The notes beneath the pieces were generated by a model. It was not told the DNA's origin and ran no database searches. It saw only the letters and a program-made list of their open reading frames with translations. A DNA stretch of 64,000 bases from Pseudomonadota bacterium (lineage in GTDB: Bacteria > Pseudomonadota > Alphaproteobacteria > Rhizobiales > Xanthobacteraceae), in contig JAGXAJ010000001.1 of assembly GCA_018971625.1 (NCBI GenBank), positions 62,001 to 126,000 of the forward strand, in the 5' to 3' direction. The position numbers were made by a program, and so were the translations under genes. This document shows positions 1 to 9,187 of this stretch, piece by piece (positions within the stretch are counted from its first letter, which is position 1; each line of letters starts with the position of its first letter).

Positions 1-1
1 G

Positions 2-1654
2 CGGCCGGCGCCGCCGGAGCAACGCAATTTTTTCTACCGCGGCTTCAACGCAGTCTATAATCGCCTCGAGCACGGCTATGCCCGGCTGATGGGGCGCATG
101 ACCGAGCATAGCGGTCTTTGTGTAGTCCTTGCGCTGATCCTGATCGGCATCAGCGGTTACGGCCTGTCGAGAGTGCCGACCGGTTTTATTCCAATCGAGG
201 ATCAGGGCTATCTGCTGGTGGCTGTGCAACTGCCTGATGGCGCCGCGCTCGACCGTACCCAGAACGTGCTCGGCAAGGTCAGCGAAATTGCAGGGAAGGT
301 GCCGGGCGTCGATCAGGTGATCAGCATTGCCGGCATATCGGCGCTCGACAACTCGTCGAGCCTTGCCAATGCCGGCGTCGCCTATCTGATCCTGAAGGAG
401 TGGAGCGAGCGCGGGCAAGGTCAGGATCTGCGCTCGCTGTTCGTCGGATTGAATGAGAAGCTTTCGGCGATCCCGGAAGCCCGGGTCCTGGTGATACCGC
501 CGCCCGCGATCCAGGGCATCGGCAACGCCGCCGGTTTCGCCATGCAGGTGGAATTGCGCGACGGCAACGCCGACTTCGGAAAACTGCAGGCGATCACCGG
601 CACCATTGTCGCCGATGCGCAGACGCAAAGCGCGCTGCAGCGGGTCAGTTCATCGTTCCGTTCGATGGTACCGCAATTCGATGTCGAAGTGGACCGGATC
701 AAGACCCAGACCCTGTATGTCACAACCGACCAGATTTTCTCGACGCTGTCGTCGTATCTCGGATCGAGCTTTGTCAACCAGTTCACCAAGTTCGGCCGAA
801 CCTTCCAGGTCTACGCGCAGGCGGATTCGCAATATCGCCTGACGGCGCGAGACATCGAAAACATGATGGTACGCAATAGCCAGGGCAACATGGTGCCGCT
901 TGGCACGGTGGCGACCATCAAGCCATCGGTCGGCCCCTCGCTGATCAGCCTGTATAACCTCTATCCGTCCGCGACGATCATCGGCCTGCCGGCTGCCGGC
1001 TATAGTTCAGGCCAGTCGATGTCGTTGATGGAAGAGATCGCCGCCAAGACCTTGCCGCCCGGCACGGGCTTTGAGTGGACGGCGATGTCATACCAGGAGA
1101 AAGCCGTCGGCGGTCAGATCTACTGGGCCTTTGGCCTGGCGTTGCTGCTGGTCTATCTGGTGCTCGCTGGACAATATGAAAGCTGGTACGCACCGATCTC
1201 GGTCATCCTGGCGGTGCCGTTGTCCCTGCTTGGCCCAATGCTGGTGTTGTCGGGACTGCGGATCGACAACAATCTCTATACGCAGATCGGCATCATCCTG
1301 CTGATTGCGCTATCCGCCAAGAATGCGATTTTGATCGTCGAGGTCGCCATCGAGCTATATGGGCGGGATGGCAAGCCGTTGCTCGAATCCGCGGTCGAGG
1401 CGGCGCGGGCCCGATTCCGGCCGATCCTGATGACGTCGTTTGCCTTTATTCTCGGCGTGGTGCCTTTGGTGCTTGCGACCGGCGCCGGCGCCAATGCCCG
1501 GAAGTCGATCGGCATCACCGTGTTTTCGGGAATGCTGGCCTCGACCTGCCTGGCGGTGCTGTTCGTGCCGGCATTTTTTGTTGTCGTGCAGCGGTTCGAG
1601 AACTGGCTCACGGCGCGCAAGAAGGTTGCAGCGAAGTCGGATCAGCCGGCGTGA
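2..1654 (+). CDS. RND multidrug efflux permease, C-terminal part (cut by left edge)
   Basis: The frame is open from base 2; the first ATG at 89 is internal because coding-like residues (FFYRGFNAVYNRLEHGY) precede it. The product is the second half of an inner-membrane HAE1-type RND pump (AcrB/MexF-like), which exports lipophilic compounds in exchange for protons with a membrane fusion protein and an outer-membrane channel. Visible are the linker before TM7, the second periplasmic porter half (Gly/Val-rich with the FVNQFTKFGR segment) and the last TM bundle ending VLFVPAFFVVVQRFENWL. The conserved SAKNAILIVEVA and [11 protein letters not shown] segments of TM10-TM11 are present. The partner genes would lie to the left of the window. 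It is separate from the second RND system at 8.5-18.6 kb. Confidence 0.93.
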   Translation, partial: RPAPPEQRNFFYRGFNAVYNRLEHGYARLMGRMTEHSGLCVVLALILIGISGYGLSRVPTGFIPIEDQGYLLVAVQLPDGAALDRTQNVLGKVSEIAGKVPGVDQVISIAGISALDNSSSLANAGVAYLILKEWSERGQGQDLRSLFVGLNEKLSAIPEARVLVIPPPAIQGIGNAAGFAMQVELRDGNADFGKLQAITGTIVADAQTQSALQRVSSSFRSMVPQFDVEVDRIKTQTLYVTTDQIFSTLSSYLGSSFVNQFTKFGRTFQVYAQADSQYRLTARDIENMMVRNSQGNMVPLGTVATIKPSVGPSLISLYNLYPSATIIGLPAAGYSSGQSMSLMEEIAAKTLPPGTGFEWTAMSYQEKAVGGQIYWAFGLALLLVYLVLAGQYESWYAPISVILAVPLSLLGPMLVLSGLRIDNNLYTQIGIILLIALSAKNAILIVEVAIELYGRDGKPLLESAVEAARARFRPILMTSFAFILGVVPLVLATGAGANARKSIGITVFSGMLASTCLAVLFVPAFFVVVQRFENWLTARKKVAAKSDQPA

Positions 1655-1776
1655 TCGTTTGAAGCGGCAGCGCCTCGCGCTTGAGCATTCTGCGCGCTTT
1701 GCCTATGCTCGGCTGCAACGATTTACCCGCTACAGCGTTCTTGATTCAGAAAAATCGTAACTTTCGGGAGATAGCG

Positions 1777-2805
1777 ATGAATCTTTCCGACCTCAACAAG
1801 GTGGCGCTGGCCATGGTGGCGCCGGGCAAGGGACTTCTCGCCGCCGACGAATCCACCGGCACCATCACGAAGCGGTTTGACGCGATCAAGGTCGAGTCCA
1901 CCGAGGATACAAGGCGCGACTATCGTGAAATGCTGTTTCGCTCGACGGGTGCGATGTCGAAATGCATCTCTGGCGTCATCCTGTACGACGAAACCATCTG
2001 GCAAAACGCCAAGGATGGCACGCCGCTGGTCAAGGTGATCGAGCAGGCCGGCGCGATTCCCGGCATCAAGGTCGACGAGGGCACTCAGCCGTTGCCGAAT
2101 TGTCCCGGCGAACTGATCACCTCCGGTCTCGACAAGCTCGCAGGCCGGCTGGCGGATTACTATAAGCAGGGCGCCCGGTTTGCGAAATGGCGCGCCGTGA
2201 TCGACATCGGCAAGGACATTCCCAGCATGACGGCGATCCATGTCAACGCGAATGCGCTGGCGCGTTATGCGGCTCTATGCCAGCAAGCCCAGATTGTGCC
2301 GATCGTTGAGCCTGAAGTGTTGATGGACGGCGATCACGACATCGACCGCTGCTATGAAGTGACCCACCGCGTGCTCAACAAGGTGTTCCAGGAATTACGA
2401 ATCCAGCGCGTCGCGCTGGAAGGCATGGTTCTCAAGCCCAACATGGCGATTTCGGGCAAGAAATGTCCGAAGCAGGCGCCAGTCGAGGAGGTTGCGGAGA
2501 AGACGGTGCGGATGCTGAAACATTGCGTGCCGGCTGCCGTGCCGGGCATCGCGTTTCTGTCCGGCGGTCAATCCGATGAGGAGGCCACCGCTCATCTCGA
2601 CGCCATGAACCGGATCGGCGACATGCCGTGGAAACTGACTTTCTCCTATGGTCGCGCGCTGCAGGCGGCGCCGCAAAAGGCGTGGTCCGGCAAGGCCGAA
2701 AATGTCGTCGCCGGACAGCAGGCGTTCAGCCATCGTGCGCGGATGAACTCGCTCGCGACGCTGGGCCAGTGGAAAGCCGACCTGGAGACCAGGAAGGCTG
2801 CCTGA
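1777..2805 (+). CDS. Class I fructose-bisphosphate aldolase
   Basis: Cytoplasmic glycolytic/gluconeogenic enzyme that cleaves fructose-1,6-bisphosphate to DHAP and glyceraldehyde-3-phosphate by a Schiff base, without metal. The 342-residue length fits the family. Visible motifs are LLAADESTGTITKRF near the N-terminus, GIKVDEGTQPLP, the catalytic-lysine segment EGMVLKPNMA (Lys about 220), FLSGGQSDEEAT and the phosphate-binding FSYGRALQ. I chose ATG 1777 over upstream ATGs because CGGGAG lies just before it and the homology begins there. It is followed by about 180 bases before the protease gene, so it is probably monocistronic. It is not the metal-dependent class II type. Confidence 0.95.
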   Translation: MNLSDLNKVALAMVAPGKGLLAADESTGTITKRFDAIKVESTEDTRRDYREMLFRSTGAMSKCISGVILYDETIWQNAKDGTPLVKVIEQAGAIPGIKVDEGTQPLPNCPGELITSGLDKLAGRLADYYKQGARFAKWRAVIDIGKDIPSMTAIHVNANALARYAALCQQAQIVPIVEPEVLMDGDHDIDRCYEVTHRVLNKVFQELRIQRVALEGMVLKPNMAISGKKCPKQAPVEEVAEKTVRMLKHCVPAAVPGIAFLSGGQSDEEATAHLDAMNRIGDMPWKLTFSYGRALQAAPQKAWSGKAENVVAGQQAFSHRARMNSLATLGQWKADLETRKAA

Positions 2806-2987
2806 CGAAAGTGAGGCAAGCCTGACACCGGTCTGGCGCCGAAGCATTTTTCAAGCCTTGCCTCGTTCAAGCCTTGCGTCGATGCGATTTTCGCTGATCT
2901 GACCCGGGCGTGGCGACGGGCAGGACGCGCTCGGATCTTGTGTCCGCGAAATATGGCCACCATCTATCCTCGCCAGAGGATTTGGCC

Positions 2988-4007
2988 ATGTTGGATTTTA
3001 CCCGAACGATCGATGATTTCTCGTCATCCGAAGCCCCCGGACCTGCAGCGACCGACGATCAGCCTTTGCTGGACGCCTATTCCAATGCGGTGATCAGTGT
3101 CACCGAGCGCATAGGTCCTGCCGTGGTGCGGGTCGAGACGGGCCCGAAAGTGCCGCAGGCGCGCGAGCGTGGCGGGCTCGGATCCGGCACCGTGATTTCA
3201 CCCGACGGCCTGGTGCTGACCAACAGCCATGTGGTTGGCACGTCGAGGCAGATCAGGCTGCGCGACAATGAAGGCATGACCACCGACGCGCGGGTGCTCG
3301 CCGTCGATCCCGACACCGATCTCGCGCTCTTGCGCGCCGACGGTGTGCGCGACCTGCATTACGCCTTGCTCGGCAACTCCAAAAGCCTGCGGCGTGGCCA
3401 GCTCGTGGTCGCGATCGGCAACCCGCTCGGCTTTGAATCGACCGTCACCGCGGGTGTGGTATCGGCGCTCGGCCGCTCGATCCGCTCGGCAAACGGCCGC
3501 ACCATCGAGGACGTGATCCAGACCGACGCCGCGCTCAACCCCGGCAATTCCGGCGGCCCGCTGGTGTCGTCGAATGCCGAGGTGATCGGCATCAACACGG
3601 CAATCATCAATGGCGCGCAGGGAATCTGTTTTGCGGTCGCCAGCAACACCGCACAGTTCGTGCTGTCGGAGATCATTCGGCACGGCTATGTGCGGCGCGC
3701 TTATATCGGCGTGTCCGGACAGAGCGCACCGATTCCGCGTCGGCACGCCGTGCTCGCTGGCATCGAAAACAAGATGGGCGCATTGTTGACGCAGATCGAG
3801 CCGGACGGGCCGGCGGCTCAGGCCGGAGTGTTGCCGGGCGACGTCGTCGTCCGTCTCGACGGCGTCGACATTAACGGCGTCGACGATCTGATCCGTACGC
3901 TGGATCGCGACCGGATCGACCGCTCACTGCACATGGACGTGCTGCGGATGGGCCGGCTGCGCGAGATCGACGTTCACCCGGTCGAGCGCAAACCTGCAGC
4001 GCGGTAA
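2988..4007 (+). CDS. S1C trypsin-like serine protease with PDZ domain (DegP/HtrA-like)
   Basis: A 339-residue HtrA-family protease. The triad is visible as His81 (LTNSHVVG), Asp111 (DPDTDLALLRAD) and Ser188 (LNPGNSGGPL), followed by one PDZ domain (roughly 250-330) with GDVVVRLDGVDINGVDDLIR. ATG 2988 has AGAGGA seven bases upstream; the longer ORF start has no comparable site. The N-terminus (MLDFTRTIDDFSSSEAP) has no hydrophobic signal or anchor, unlike DegP/DegS, so on sequence alone it looks cytoplasmic or exported by an unrecognised route. In the family, PDZ domains sense C-termini of damaged proteins. A GC-rich hairpin follows the stop codon. Confidence 0.92.
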   Translation: MLDFTRTIDDFSSSEAPGPAATDDQPLLDAYSNAVISVTERIGPAVVRVETGPKVPQARERGGLGSGTVISPDGLVLTNSHVVGTSRQIRLRDNEGMTTDARVLAVDPDTDLALLRADGVRDLHYALLGNSKSLRRGQLVVAIGNPLGFESTVTAGVVSALGRSIRSANGRTIEDVIQTDAALNPGNSGGPLVSSNAEVIGINTAIINGAQGICFAVASNTAQFVLSEIIRHGYVRRAYIGVSGQSAPIPRRHAVLAGIENKMGALLTQIEPDGPAAQAGVLPGDVVVRLDGVDINGVDDLIRTLDRDRIDRSLHMDVLRMGRLREIDVHPVERKPAAR

Positions 4008-4042
4008 CCGCCGCACGCAGGACCAGGCTGGCGCATGGAAAA

Positions 4043-4065
4043 GGCGGCCGATCCGGCCGCCGTTT
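4043..4065 (+). terminator. Hairpin after the S1C protease gene
   Basis: Perfect 8-bp stem GGCGGCCG / CGGCCGCC around a 3-nt loop, followed by GTTTCG. The T-run is poor, so this is a weak intrinsic terminator or a stabilising 3' hairpin. Confidence 0.45.
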
Positions 4066-4164
4066 CGCGTCTCACGCTCAAAGCCTGTTGCCGGCACAGA
4101 CGTTGACGGCCGTCTTGGCTGTTGCCGCGCGAGGCTGCTATTACTGCTTCTCGCTAGCCAGAAT

Positions 4165-4192
4165 CACTAAAAACCCCTAATTTCCTAGGGGT
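4165..4192 (-). terminator. Candidate minus-strand intrinsic terminator
   Basis: 7-bp inverted repeat ACCCCTA / TAGGGGT around 6 nt. Read on the minus strand it is followed by TTTTTAG, the form of a Rho-independent terminator, yet no minus-strand gene ends here. It could stop antisense transcription entering the protease gene, or be part of the HU leader. Confidence 0.35.
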
Positions 4193-4330
4193 GCCGTGCT
4201 TCGATATCCGGATTCGGCTGAAAAATAGGGCTTTGCGGCAACAAAGCTGTGCAGATCGCGGCATCCGCGGTTTTCCGCAAGGGATTTCGAAATACTGTCC
4301 CGTAGCAAGAATCAACCCACAGGAGACAAA

Positions 4331-4630
4331 ATGGCAGTACAGATGACAAAGTCGCAGCTGATCGAAAAGATCTCCAGCGAAACCGATGTCGCCAAGAAGG
4401 ACGTCAAGGGCGTACTCGAAACGATGGCGAGCGTCGGCTACAAAGAGCTCAAGAAATCCGGCGTCTTCCTGGTCCCGGGGTTCGCCAAGTTCGTCGTGAT
4501 CAAGAAGCCCGCCACCAAGGCGCGGCAGGGCACCAACCCTTTCACCGGTGAAGCAATGACCTTCAAGGCCAAGCCGGCCCGCAAGATCGTCAGGGCGCGC
4601 CCGGTCAAGGCCGCGAAGGACGCGGTCTGA
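4331..4630 (+). CDS. HU-family DNA-binding protein with basic tail
   Basis: Small nucleoid-associated protein of 99 residues that bends DNA as a dimer. It shows the HU/IHF fold signature: N-terminal helices (TKSQLIEKISSETDVAKKDVKGVLE), then the beta-arm region with PGFAKFVVIKKPATKARQGTNPFTGEAMTFKAKPARK. The C-terminus carries a short Lys/Arg-rich extension (IVRARPVKAAKDAV) longer than canonical HU, a feature of several alphaproteobacterial paralogues. AGGAGA lies before ATG 4331. It stands alone, with no gene for about 300 bases on either side. Confidence 0.92.
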   Translation: MAVQMTKSQLIEKISSETDVAKKDVKGVLETMASVGYKELKKSGVFLVPGFAKFVVIKKPATKARQGTNPFTGEAMTFKAKPARKIVRARPVKAAKDAV

Positions 4631-4930
4631 GTTTGAACGGCGGGGCATAGTCTTCACGCCCTTGCCCTACGGACGCAGTTGGGGATCGATGGCAGCTGTC
4701 GCCGTCGTCCGTGACGGTATGGTCAGGGTCCATTGACCGGTGCAGCGCCTGTAGTTGCGCCGGTTTCTTTTGCTTCCTCATCGCCCTTGCCCGACGACGT
4801 CGAACTGCGCGGATGAAGTCGCAGCCTCGGCGGAGGATTGCACGTTCCCCGTTTCGAAACGGCTTCGCGGGCTGGCTGGACCATGCCTTGACCGGCGACT
4901 ATCATCCCGCGGCCTTGGGATGTTGCCGAC
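4631..4930. other. Intergenic region before the TPR-caspase gene
   Basis: About 300 bases with no supported gene. Short frames crossing it lack ribosome sites and family likeness. It should hold the promoter of the downstream gene, but I cannot point to clear -35/-10 boxes. Confidence 0.4.
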
Positions 4931-6880
4931 ATGCGCCCGAAATGCTCCCTCATTGGCGCCACCGCGCTTTTGATCGCTGTCGTGTTGCTGAATTCGGGAT
5001 CGATGGCGTTTGCGCAGCAGGCGCTTGAACGCCAATGCCTCACCGAAGGCAATCTGGCGCAGATCCAGACCTGTTCGGCGCTGATCGATGCGGGGCGCGG
5101 CAATCTCTTCGCCTATCACGTCAGCCGCGGCTCCGCGCTGCTCGCCAAACAGGATTGCGATGGCGCACTCGCCGATTTCGATGCGGCGGTACGGCTGCGG
5201 CCGAATGATTCGAATAGCCAGGGCGGTCGTGGTCTGGTGTTCTATTCCTGCAAGCATGACTACCGGCAGGCCGTGGCGGCCTTCAGTGAGGTGATCCGAC
5301 TGTCGCCGCGCGACGCCGCAGCATATGACATCCGGGCGACAGCGCGAAAGTTCATTGGCGATCTCGACGGCGCAATTGCCGACGACACGATCGCGATTCG
5401 CCTCGCACCCAAATTTGGAATGTACTACGGCAACCGTGCCATCACCTGGACCGAGAAGGGCGATGCGTCGCGCGCGCTTGCCGACTTCAACCGGGACGTC
5501 GAGATCGAGCCGACCGTGGCCAGCGTCTACAACAATCGCGGGCACTTCTTCCTGGAACGCCACGATAACGACCAGGCGATCGCAGATTTCACCGAGGCGA
5601 TCCATCTCAATCCTCGCTATCCCAAGGCGTATGCCAACCGCAGCGATGCATGGCGCTTGAAGGGTGACCTCGACCGTTCGGTCGCGGACGCCGATCAGGC
5701 GATCGCGCTCGATCCGACCGATCCCTTGAACTATGTCCGCCGCGCCGACACGCTGCGCTACCGCGGCGACTACACGCAATCGCTAACCGAATATGATCGC
5801 GCACTGGCGATCATGCCGGACTACATCCCCGCGTTTACCGGGCGCGGCCTGAGCTATGAGCGCCTCGGCGATCTCGCGGCGGCGAAGCGGGAGTTCGAGA
5901 AGGCGCTGGCGTCGCAAAGCTATCTCGCGCATCTCGACTATTCGAAATCGTCGCTGGAAACCGCGCGGGCGCGGATCGCCGCGCTGGATTCGGGCGCGCC
6001 GCTGCCAGTGATCCTGCCGGCGCCGCGCAAGGCGGAATCTGCGACCTCGATCCCGACGCCGGCAGTGACCGCATCGGTCGTGCCGCCCTCGGTAGCTCGC
6101 GCGACCTCGGCGAGCCAGGGACGGCGCATCGCGCTCGTGATCGGCAATTCGGCCTATCGGAGCGTCGTCCGGCTCAACAATCCGCAAAACGACGCGCGCG
6201 CCATCGGCGCTTCACTGCAAAATATCGGCTTCGACGGCGTCACCATTGTGGTCGATGCCACCGGCGACGGGTTGAGGGAAGCGCTGAAAAGCTTCGCCGG
6301 CGATGCCCGCAACGCCGACTGGGCGATGATCTATTATGCGGGGCACGGCGTCGATCTAAGGGGCGTCGACTACCTGATCCCGATTGACGCCAAGATCGCC
6401 GCGGAAGGCGACGCCGTCGCGCAAGGTATCCCGTTGGCGGAGGTAACCGCGGCGATCGAGGGTGCGCGAAAACTCAAGCTGGTGATGCTGGACGCCTGCC
6501 GCGACAATCCGTTCGAGAACCAGGCCTCGGCGCCTGCCGCGCCCGATCGGGTCGCCGCGGCCGCGGCATCCGCCACTGGCGCGCGCTCGCTGAGCCAAAA
6601 CCTTGGCAAGGATCGCGGCCTGGCGCCGATCAGGATCGACCATTCGACCCTGGTGTTCTTCGCCGCCAAGGAAGGCCAGGCGGCGCTAGACGGTGACGGC
6701 AATGACTCGCCATTCGCGGTCGCCATGATCCAGCGTCTGGCGACGCCCGGGGTCGAGATCAACACGCTGTTTCGACTGGTTCGCGACGATGTGATGGAGG
6801 CGACCGCCGGCCGGCAGGAGCCCTATGTCTATGGTTCCCTGCCAGAGCGCGAGCAGTTCTATTTTGTCGCGGGCAGATGA
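4931..6880 (+). CDS. Exported TPR protein with C-terminal caspase (metacaspase-like) domain
   Basis: A 649-residue protein. Residues 1-29 form a signal peptide ending in AFAQQ. About eight TPR units follow (roughly 40-340), then a Pro/Ala/Ser linker, then a caspase/peptidase C14 domain starting RRIALVIGNSAYRS. The catalytic dyad is His472 in YYAGHGVDL and Cys523 in LDACRDNPF. Metacaspase-type proteases cut after basic residues. The bacterial TPR-caspase fusions are poorly understood, with roles proposed in stress and cell death. The signal peptide implies a periplasmic protease whose TPRs may recruit partners. No partner is adjacent; the next genes are decayed. Start at ATG 4931, where the signal peptide begins. 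Confidence 0.9.
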   Translation: MRPKCSLIGATALLIAVVLLNSGSMAFAQQALERQCLTEGNLAQIQTCSALIDAGRGNLFAYHVSRGSALLAKQDCDGALADFDAAVRLRPNDSNSQGGRGLVFYSCKHDYRQAVAAFSEVIRLSPRDAAAYDIRATARKFIGDLDGAIADDTIAIRLAPKFGMYYGNRAITWTEKGDASRALADFNRDVEIEPTVASVYNNRGHFFLERHDNDQAIADFTEAIHLNPRYPKAYANRSDAWRLKGDLDRSVADADQAIALDPTDPLNYVRRADTLRYRGDYTQSLTEYDRALAIMPDYIPAFTGRGLSYERLGDLAAAKREFEKALASQSYLAHLDYSKSSLETARARIAALDSGAPLPVILPAPRKAESATSIPTPAVTASVVPPSVARATSASQGRRIALVIGNSAYRSVVRLNNPQNDARAIGASLQNIGFDGVTIVVDATGDGLREALKSFAGDARNADWAMIYYAGHGVDLRGVDYLIPIDAKIAAEGDAVAQGIPLAEVTAAIEGARKLKLVMLDACRDNPFENQASAPAAPDRVAAAAASATGARSLSQNLGKDRGLAPIRIDHSTLVFFAAKEGQAALDGDGNDSPFAVAMIQRLATPGVEINTLFRLVRDDVMEATAGRQEPYVYGSLPEREQFYFVAGR

Positions 6881-6910
6881 CTCATTGGTCGGGGGTCGCC
6901 GCCGCCGTAT

Positions 6911-7525
6911 TTTGTGCTATTATCTCAACACCATCATGCTGATGTGCTTGGTGCTGGCCGGTCAGCTCGTGCTGTCGACGCTTGCGGCTTACGCCTTCGC
7001 ACGGTTCAGGTTCAAGGGCAGCGGCATCGCTTTTGCGCTGGTACTGCTGCAACTGATGATCATGCCGGACGTGCTGATCGTCGAAAACTACCGCGCCATC
7101 AGCGCCATCGGGCTGCTCGACACCATCCCGGCGATCGCGCTGCCCTATCTCGCCAGCGCCTTTGCGATCTTCCTGCTGTGGCAGATTTCAAGAGCATCCC
7201 GCAGGAACTGGTCGATGCGGCGTGGGTCGAGGGCGCGGGGCCGCTGCAAGTGCTCTGGCGGGTCGCTCGGCCGACCTATACCGCCTTTGCGCTGGTCTCG
7301 GTCAGCTACCACGGGAACAATTTTCTTTGGCCGCTGATCGTGACCAATTCGGTCGGCAGCCGGCCGCTGACGGTTGGGCTCGCGGTGTTTGGTGCGCCGG
7401 AGACCGGCGTGGACTGGTCGATCATTTCGGCGGCGACGGTCATGACCATGGCGCCGCTTCTGATCGCGTTCCTGCTGTTCCAGCGGCAGTTCGTGCAATC
7501 CTTTATGCGGGCGGGCATTCGCTGA
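6911..7525 (+). pseudogene. Sugar-type ABC transporter permease (MalG/UgpE-like), truncated and frameshifted
   Basis: Two frames together give one carbohydrate-ABC permease. The first carries LNTIMLMCLVLAGQLVLS and ALPYLASAFAIFLLWQ. After a shift near 7183-7190 the second carries FKSIPQELVDAAWVEGAG (the EAA loop that contacts the ATPase) and the last TM segment to the stop at 7523-7525. The N-terminal third is missing: homology starts right after the TPR-caspase stop, so a deletion probably joined the two. No binding protein or ATPase gene remains nearby. The stop overlaps the start of the next decayed gene (ATGA), so they were once translationally coupled. Confidence 0.85.
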
Positions 7526-8364
7526 TGCGGCTGTTGACCTGGAATATCCAGTGCGGGAAAAGGCTACGACGGCGTCACCGATTTGGCGCGGATCGTGTCG
7601 GTGGCGAAGTCGTTCGTCGATGCCGACGTGTTCTGCTTCCAGGAGGTGTCGGACAATTTCGCCGCACTCGACGGTGGCACTGATCAAAGCGCAATGCTCG
7701 CCGCGCTGCTACCACAGCATCAGCCAATATTTCGCCCGGCGGTTGAAACCGTCGATAACGAGGGCAGGGTGCACCGCTTCGGCAACATGACGCTGTCGCG
7801 ACTGCCGGTACTGCAAATCGCCAGTCATCTGCTGCCTCGGACGCGCATTGGCGTGCCGCGCAGTATGCGGCGCATGGCACTTGACGTGACCGTGCGAGCC
7901 GCGTTCGGCCCGGCCCGGATCGTCAACACGCATCTCGAATTTCATTCTGCCGCCCAACGCGAGGTCCAGATCGCGCGGCTATTGGACTTGCAGGAAGAGG
8001 CCTCAACCAATCCGCAGACTGCGAGCGCCGTTCATGCCGGGCCCTATGGCAGTCAGACGCTGGCTGCTTCAAGCATCCTGTGCGGGGATTTCAATTTCGA
8101 CGTGACGGATGTCCAACATCGACTGCTGCACCTTTCACGGCGACCGGATTGAACTATCGCGATGCCTGGAAGATTTGCCGACCGGGGCAGCTCCGCCAGC
8201 CCACGTGCGGCGTATACGATCGCGCGCAATGGCCCGATGGCGCCGACTGCCGCGATTTTGTTTTCGTAACCGAAGACCTCGCAAGCCGCGTGCGCCATAT
8301 CGACGTGGACCAAAAGACATCAGCCTCGGACCATCAGCCGGTGCTGATCGAGATAGCTGATTAG
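7525..8364 (+). pseudogene. Endonuclease/exonuclease/phosphatase-family protein, frameshifted twice
   Basis: Begins MRLLTWNIQCGK, the standard EEP start, then shifts frame near 7555-7580. It continues with DADVFCFQEVSDNF (catalytic Glu), RIVNTHLEFHSAAQREVQ and CGDFNFD (metal and catalytic Asp/Asn), shifts again near 8125-8140 and ends DFVFVTEDLAS...SASDHQPVLIEI with the terminal Asp-His pair. All catalytic motifs survive in pieces, so the decay is recent. Its coupling to a UgpE-like permease suggests an ancestral operon for import and cleavage of a phosphodiester such as a glycerophosphodiester; that role is inference. Confidence 0.87.
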
Positions 8365-8478
8365 TTCTTCTGGCCGTGGTCAATGGTCCGCCCCGCGTGT
8401 GGCCCTCGTTCGGCGTCGCAGCCGGCATCCACCATGGATGTTGGTTCTCAAGGGTGAGCATCTTTTCGCGCACCCAGA

Positions 8479-8829
8479 CTACCGCTGACAGCGATACCAA
8501 ACGCCGTCGTCGCCCTGGAAATAGCCGGGTCTCGGATTATGGGAACGATACCGCCGCGTGCAATAGATCGGCGCAAAATGCGATCCGCCGACCGGCCTGA
8601 AACCGATGATGCCGGAGGCTCCCGGCCATGCGCCGGGTGGATTGGCGGCGAAATCGCCGGGGAAGAAGCCGTTGTTCTGAAAATCCCTGGTATCGCTGCG
8701 GTTGTCATAATACCAGGCAGTCGGCGGCGCATTCCGTTGCAGAAACGGCTGGTGCGCGCTCTGCGCCAGCGCCGTGCCTGTCGAAGCCACGAGGGCGGCG
8801 GCCGCGATCCATTTGTCCAGTCTTTTCAT
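8479..8829 (-). CDS. Small exported BA14K-like protein
   Basis: 116 residues from ATG 8829. A signal peptide (KWIAAAALVASTGTALAQS) leads a Pro/Asn/Gly-rich body that ends in YCTRRYRSHNPRPGYFQGD and GVWYRC. The spacing of the two Cys around RYRS...GDDG resembles the BA14K family, first known as a Brucella antigen with lectin-like activity and common in Rhizobiales. It is the last gene of the efflux operon, about 25 bases after the preceding stop, but may have its own function in the envelope. The BA14K assignment comes from the C-terminal motif only. Confidence 0.7.
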   Translation of the reverse strand: MKRLDKWIAAAALVASTGTALAQSAHQPFLQRNAPPTAWYYDNRSDTRDFQNNGFFPGDFAANPPGAWPGASGIIGFRPVGGSHFAPIYCTRRYRSHNPRPGYFQGDDGVWYRCQR

Positions 8830-8854
8830 CTCGGCATGCCCATGGGCCGCACCA

Positions 8855-9187
8855 TCACCTGCAACATGGATGATTCGTGCCCCAATCACCCTTCCAGCCG
8901 TTGAGCTTGCCGCGCCGGAACTGCAAATAAAGACCGTCTCTCCGATCCGATAAGGTGCTGCCTTTGACATTGGGCAAAGCCAGAAACATTTCGTTGCCCG
9001 GACGGCCCCTGACATAGACCAGCGTCGTGCCCAGCGCGGCCGAGGCCTCTTCGACGTTCATGCCAAAGGCGAGCGGGGTATTGTTGGCCAGCTGTGCGTG
9101 GGCTGGCGAGGGCGCGATGGCCGTCATCAGCACGGTGCAGATTGCAGAGGCGCCGAACAGTGTTCTCCATGCCGTTGAGGGGGTCAT
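8855..9187 (-). CDS. Hypothetical exported protein coupled to the efflux outer-membrane gene
   Basis: 110 residues from ATG 9187. A signal peptide (residues about 1-31, cleavage after PAHA) is followed by a small domain with NTPLAFGMNVEEASAALGTT and LYLQFRRGKLNGW. I do not recognise a catalytic family. The layout (exported, about 80-residue mature domain, FGM...EEA helix followed by strands) is faintly like SmpA/BamE-type periplasmic domains, but this is a guess. The start overlaps the stop of the outer-membrane factor gene in an ATGA arrangement, so it is translationally coupled to the pump. A role in pump assembly is possible. Confidence 0.75.
   Translation of the reverse strand: MTPSTAWRTLFGASAICTVLMTAIAPSPAHAQLANNTPLAFGMNVEEASAALGTTLVYVRGRPGNEMFLALPNVKGSTLSDRRDGLYLQFRRGKLNGWKGDWGTNHPCCR

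Noticed and set aside
4778..5779. Long minus-strand ORF (333 codons)
   Set aside because: It lies opposite the TPR-caspase gene and has no domain; GC3-rich genes create long antisense frames.
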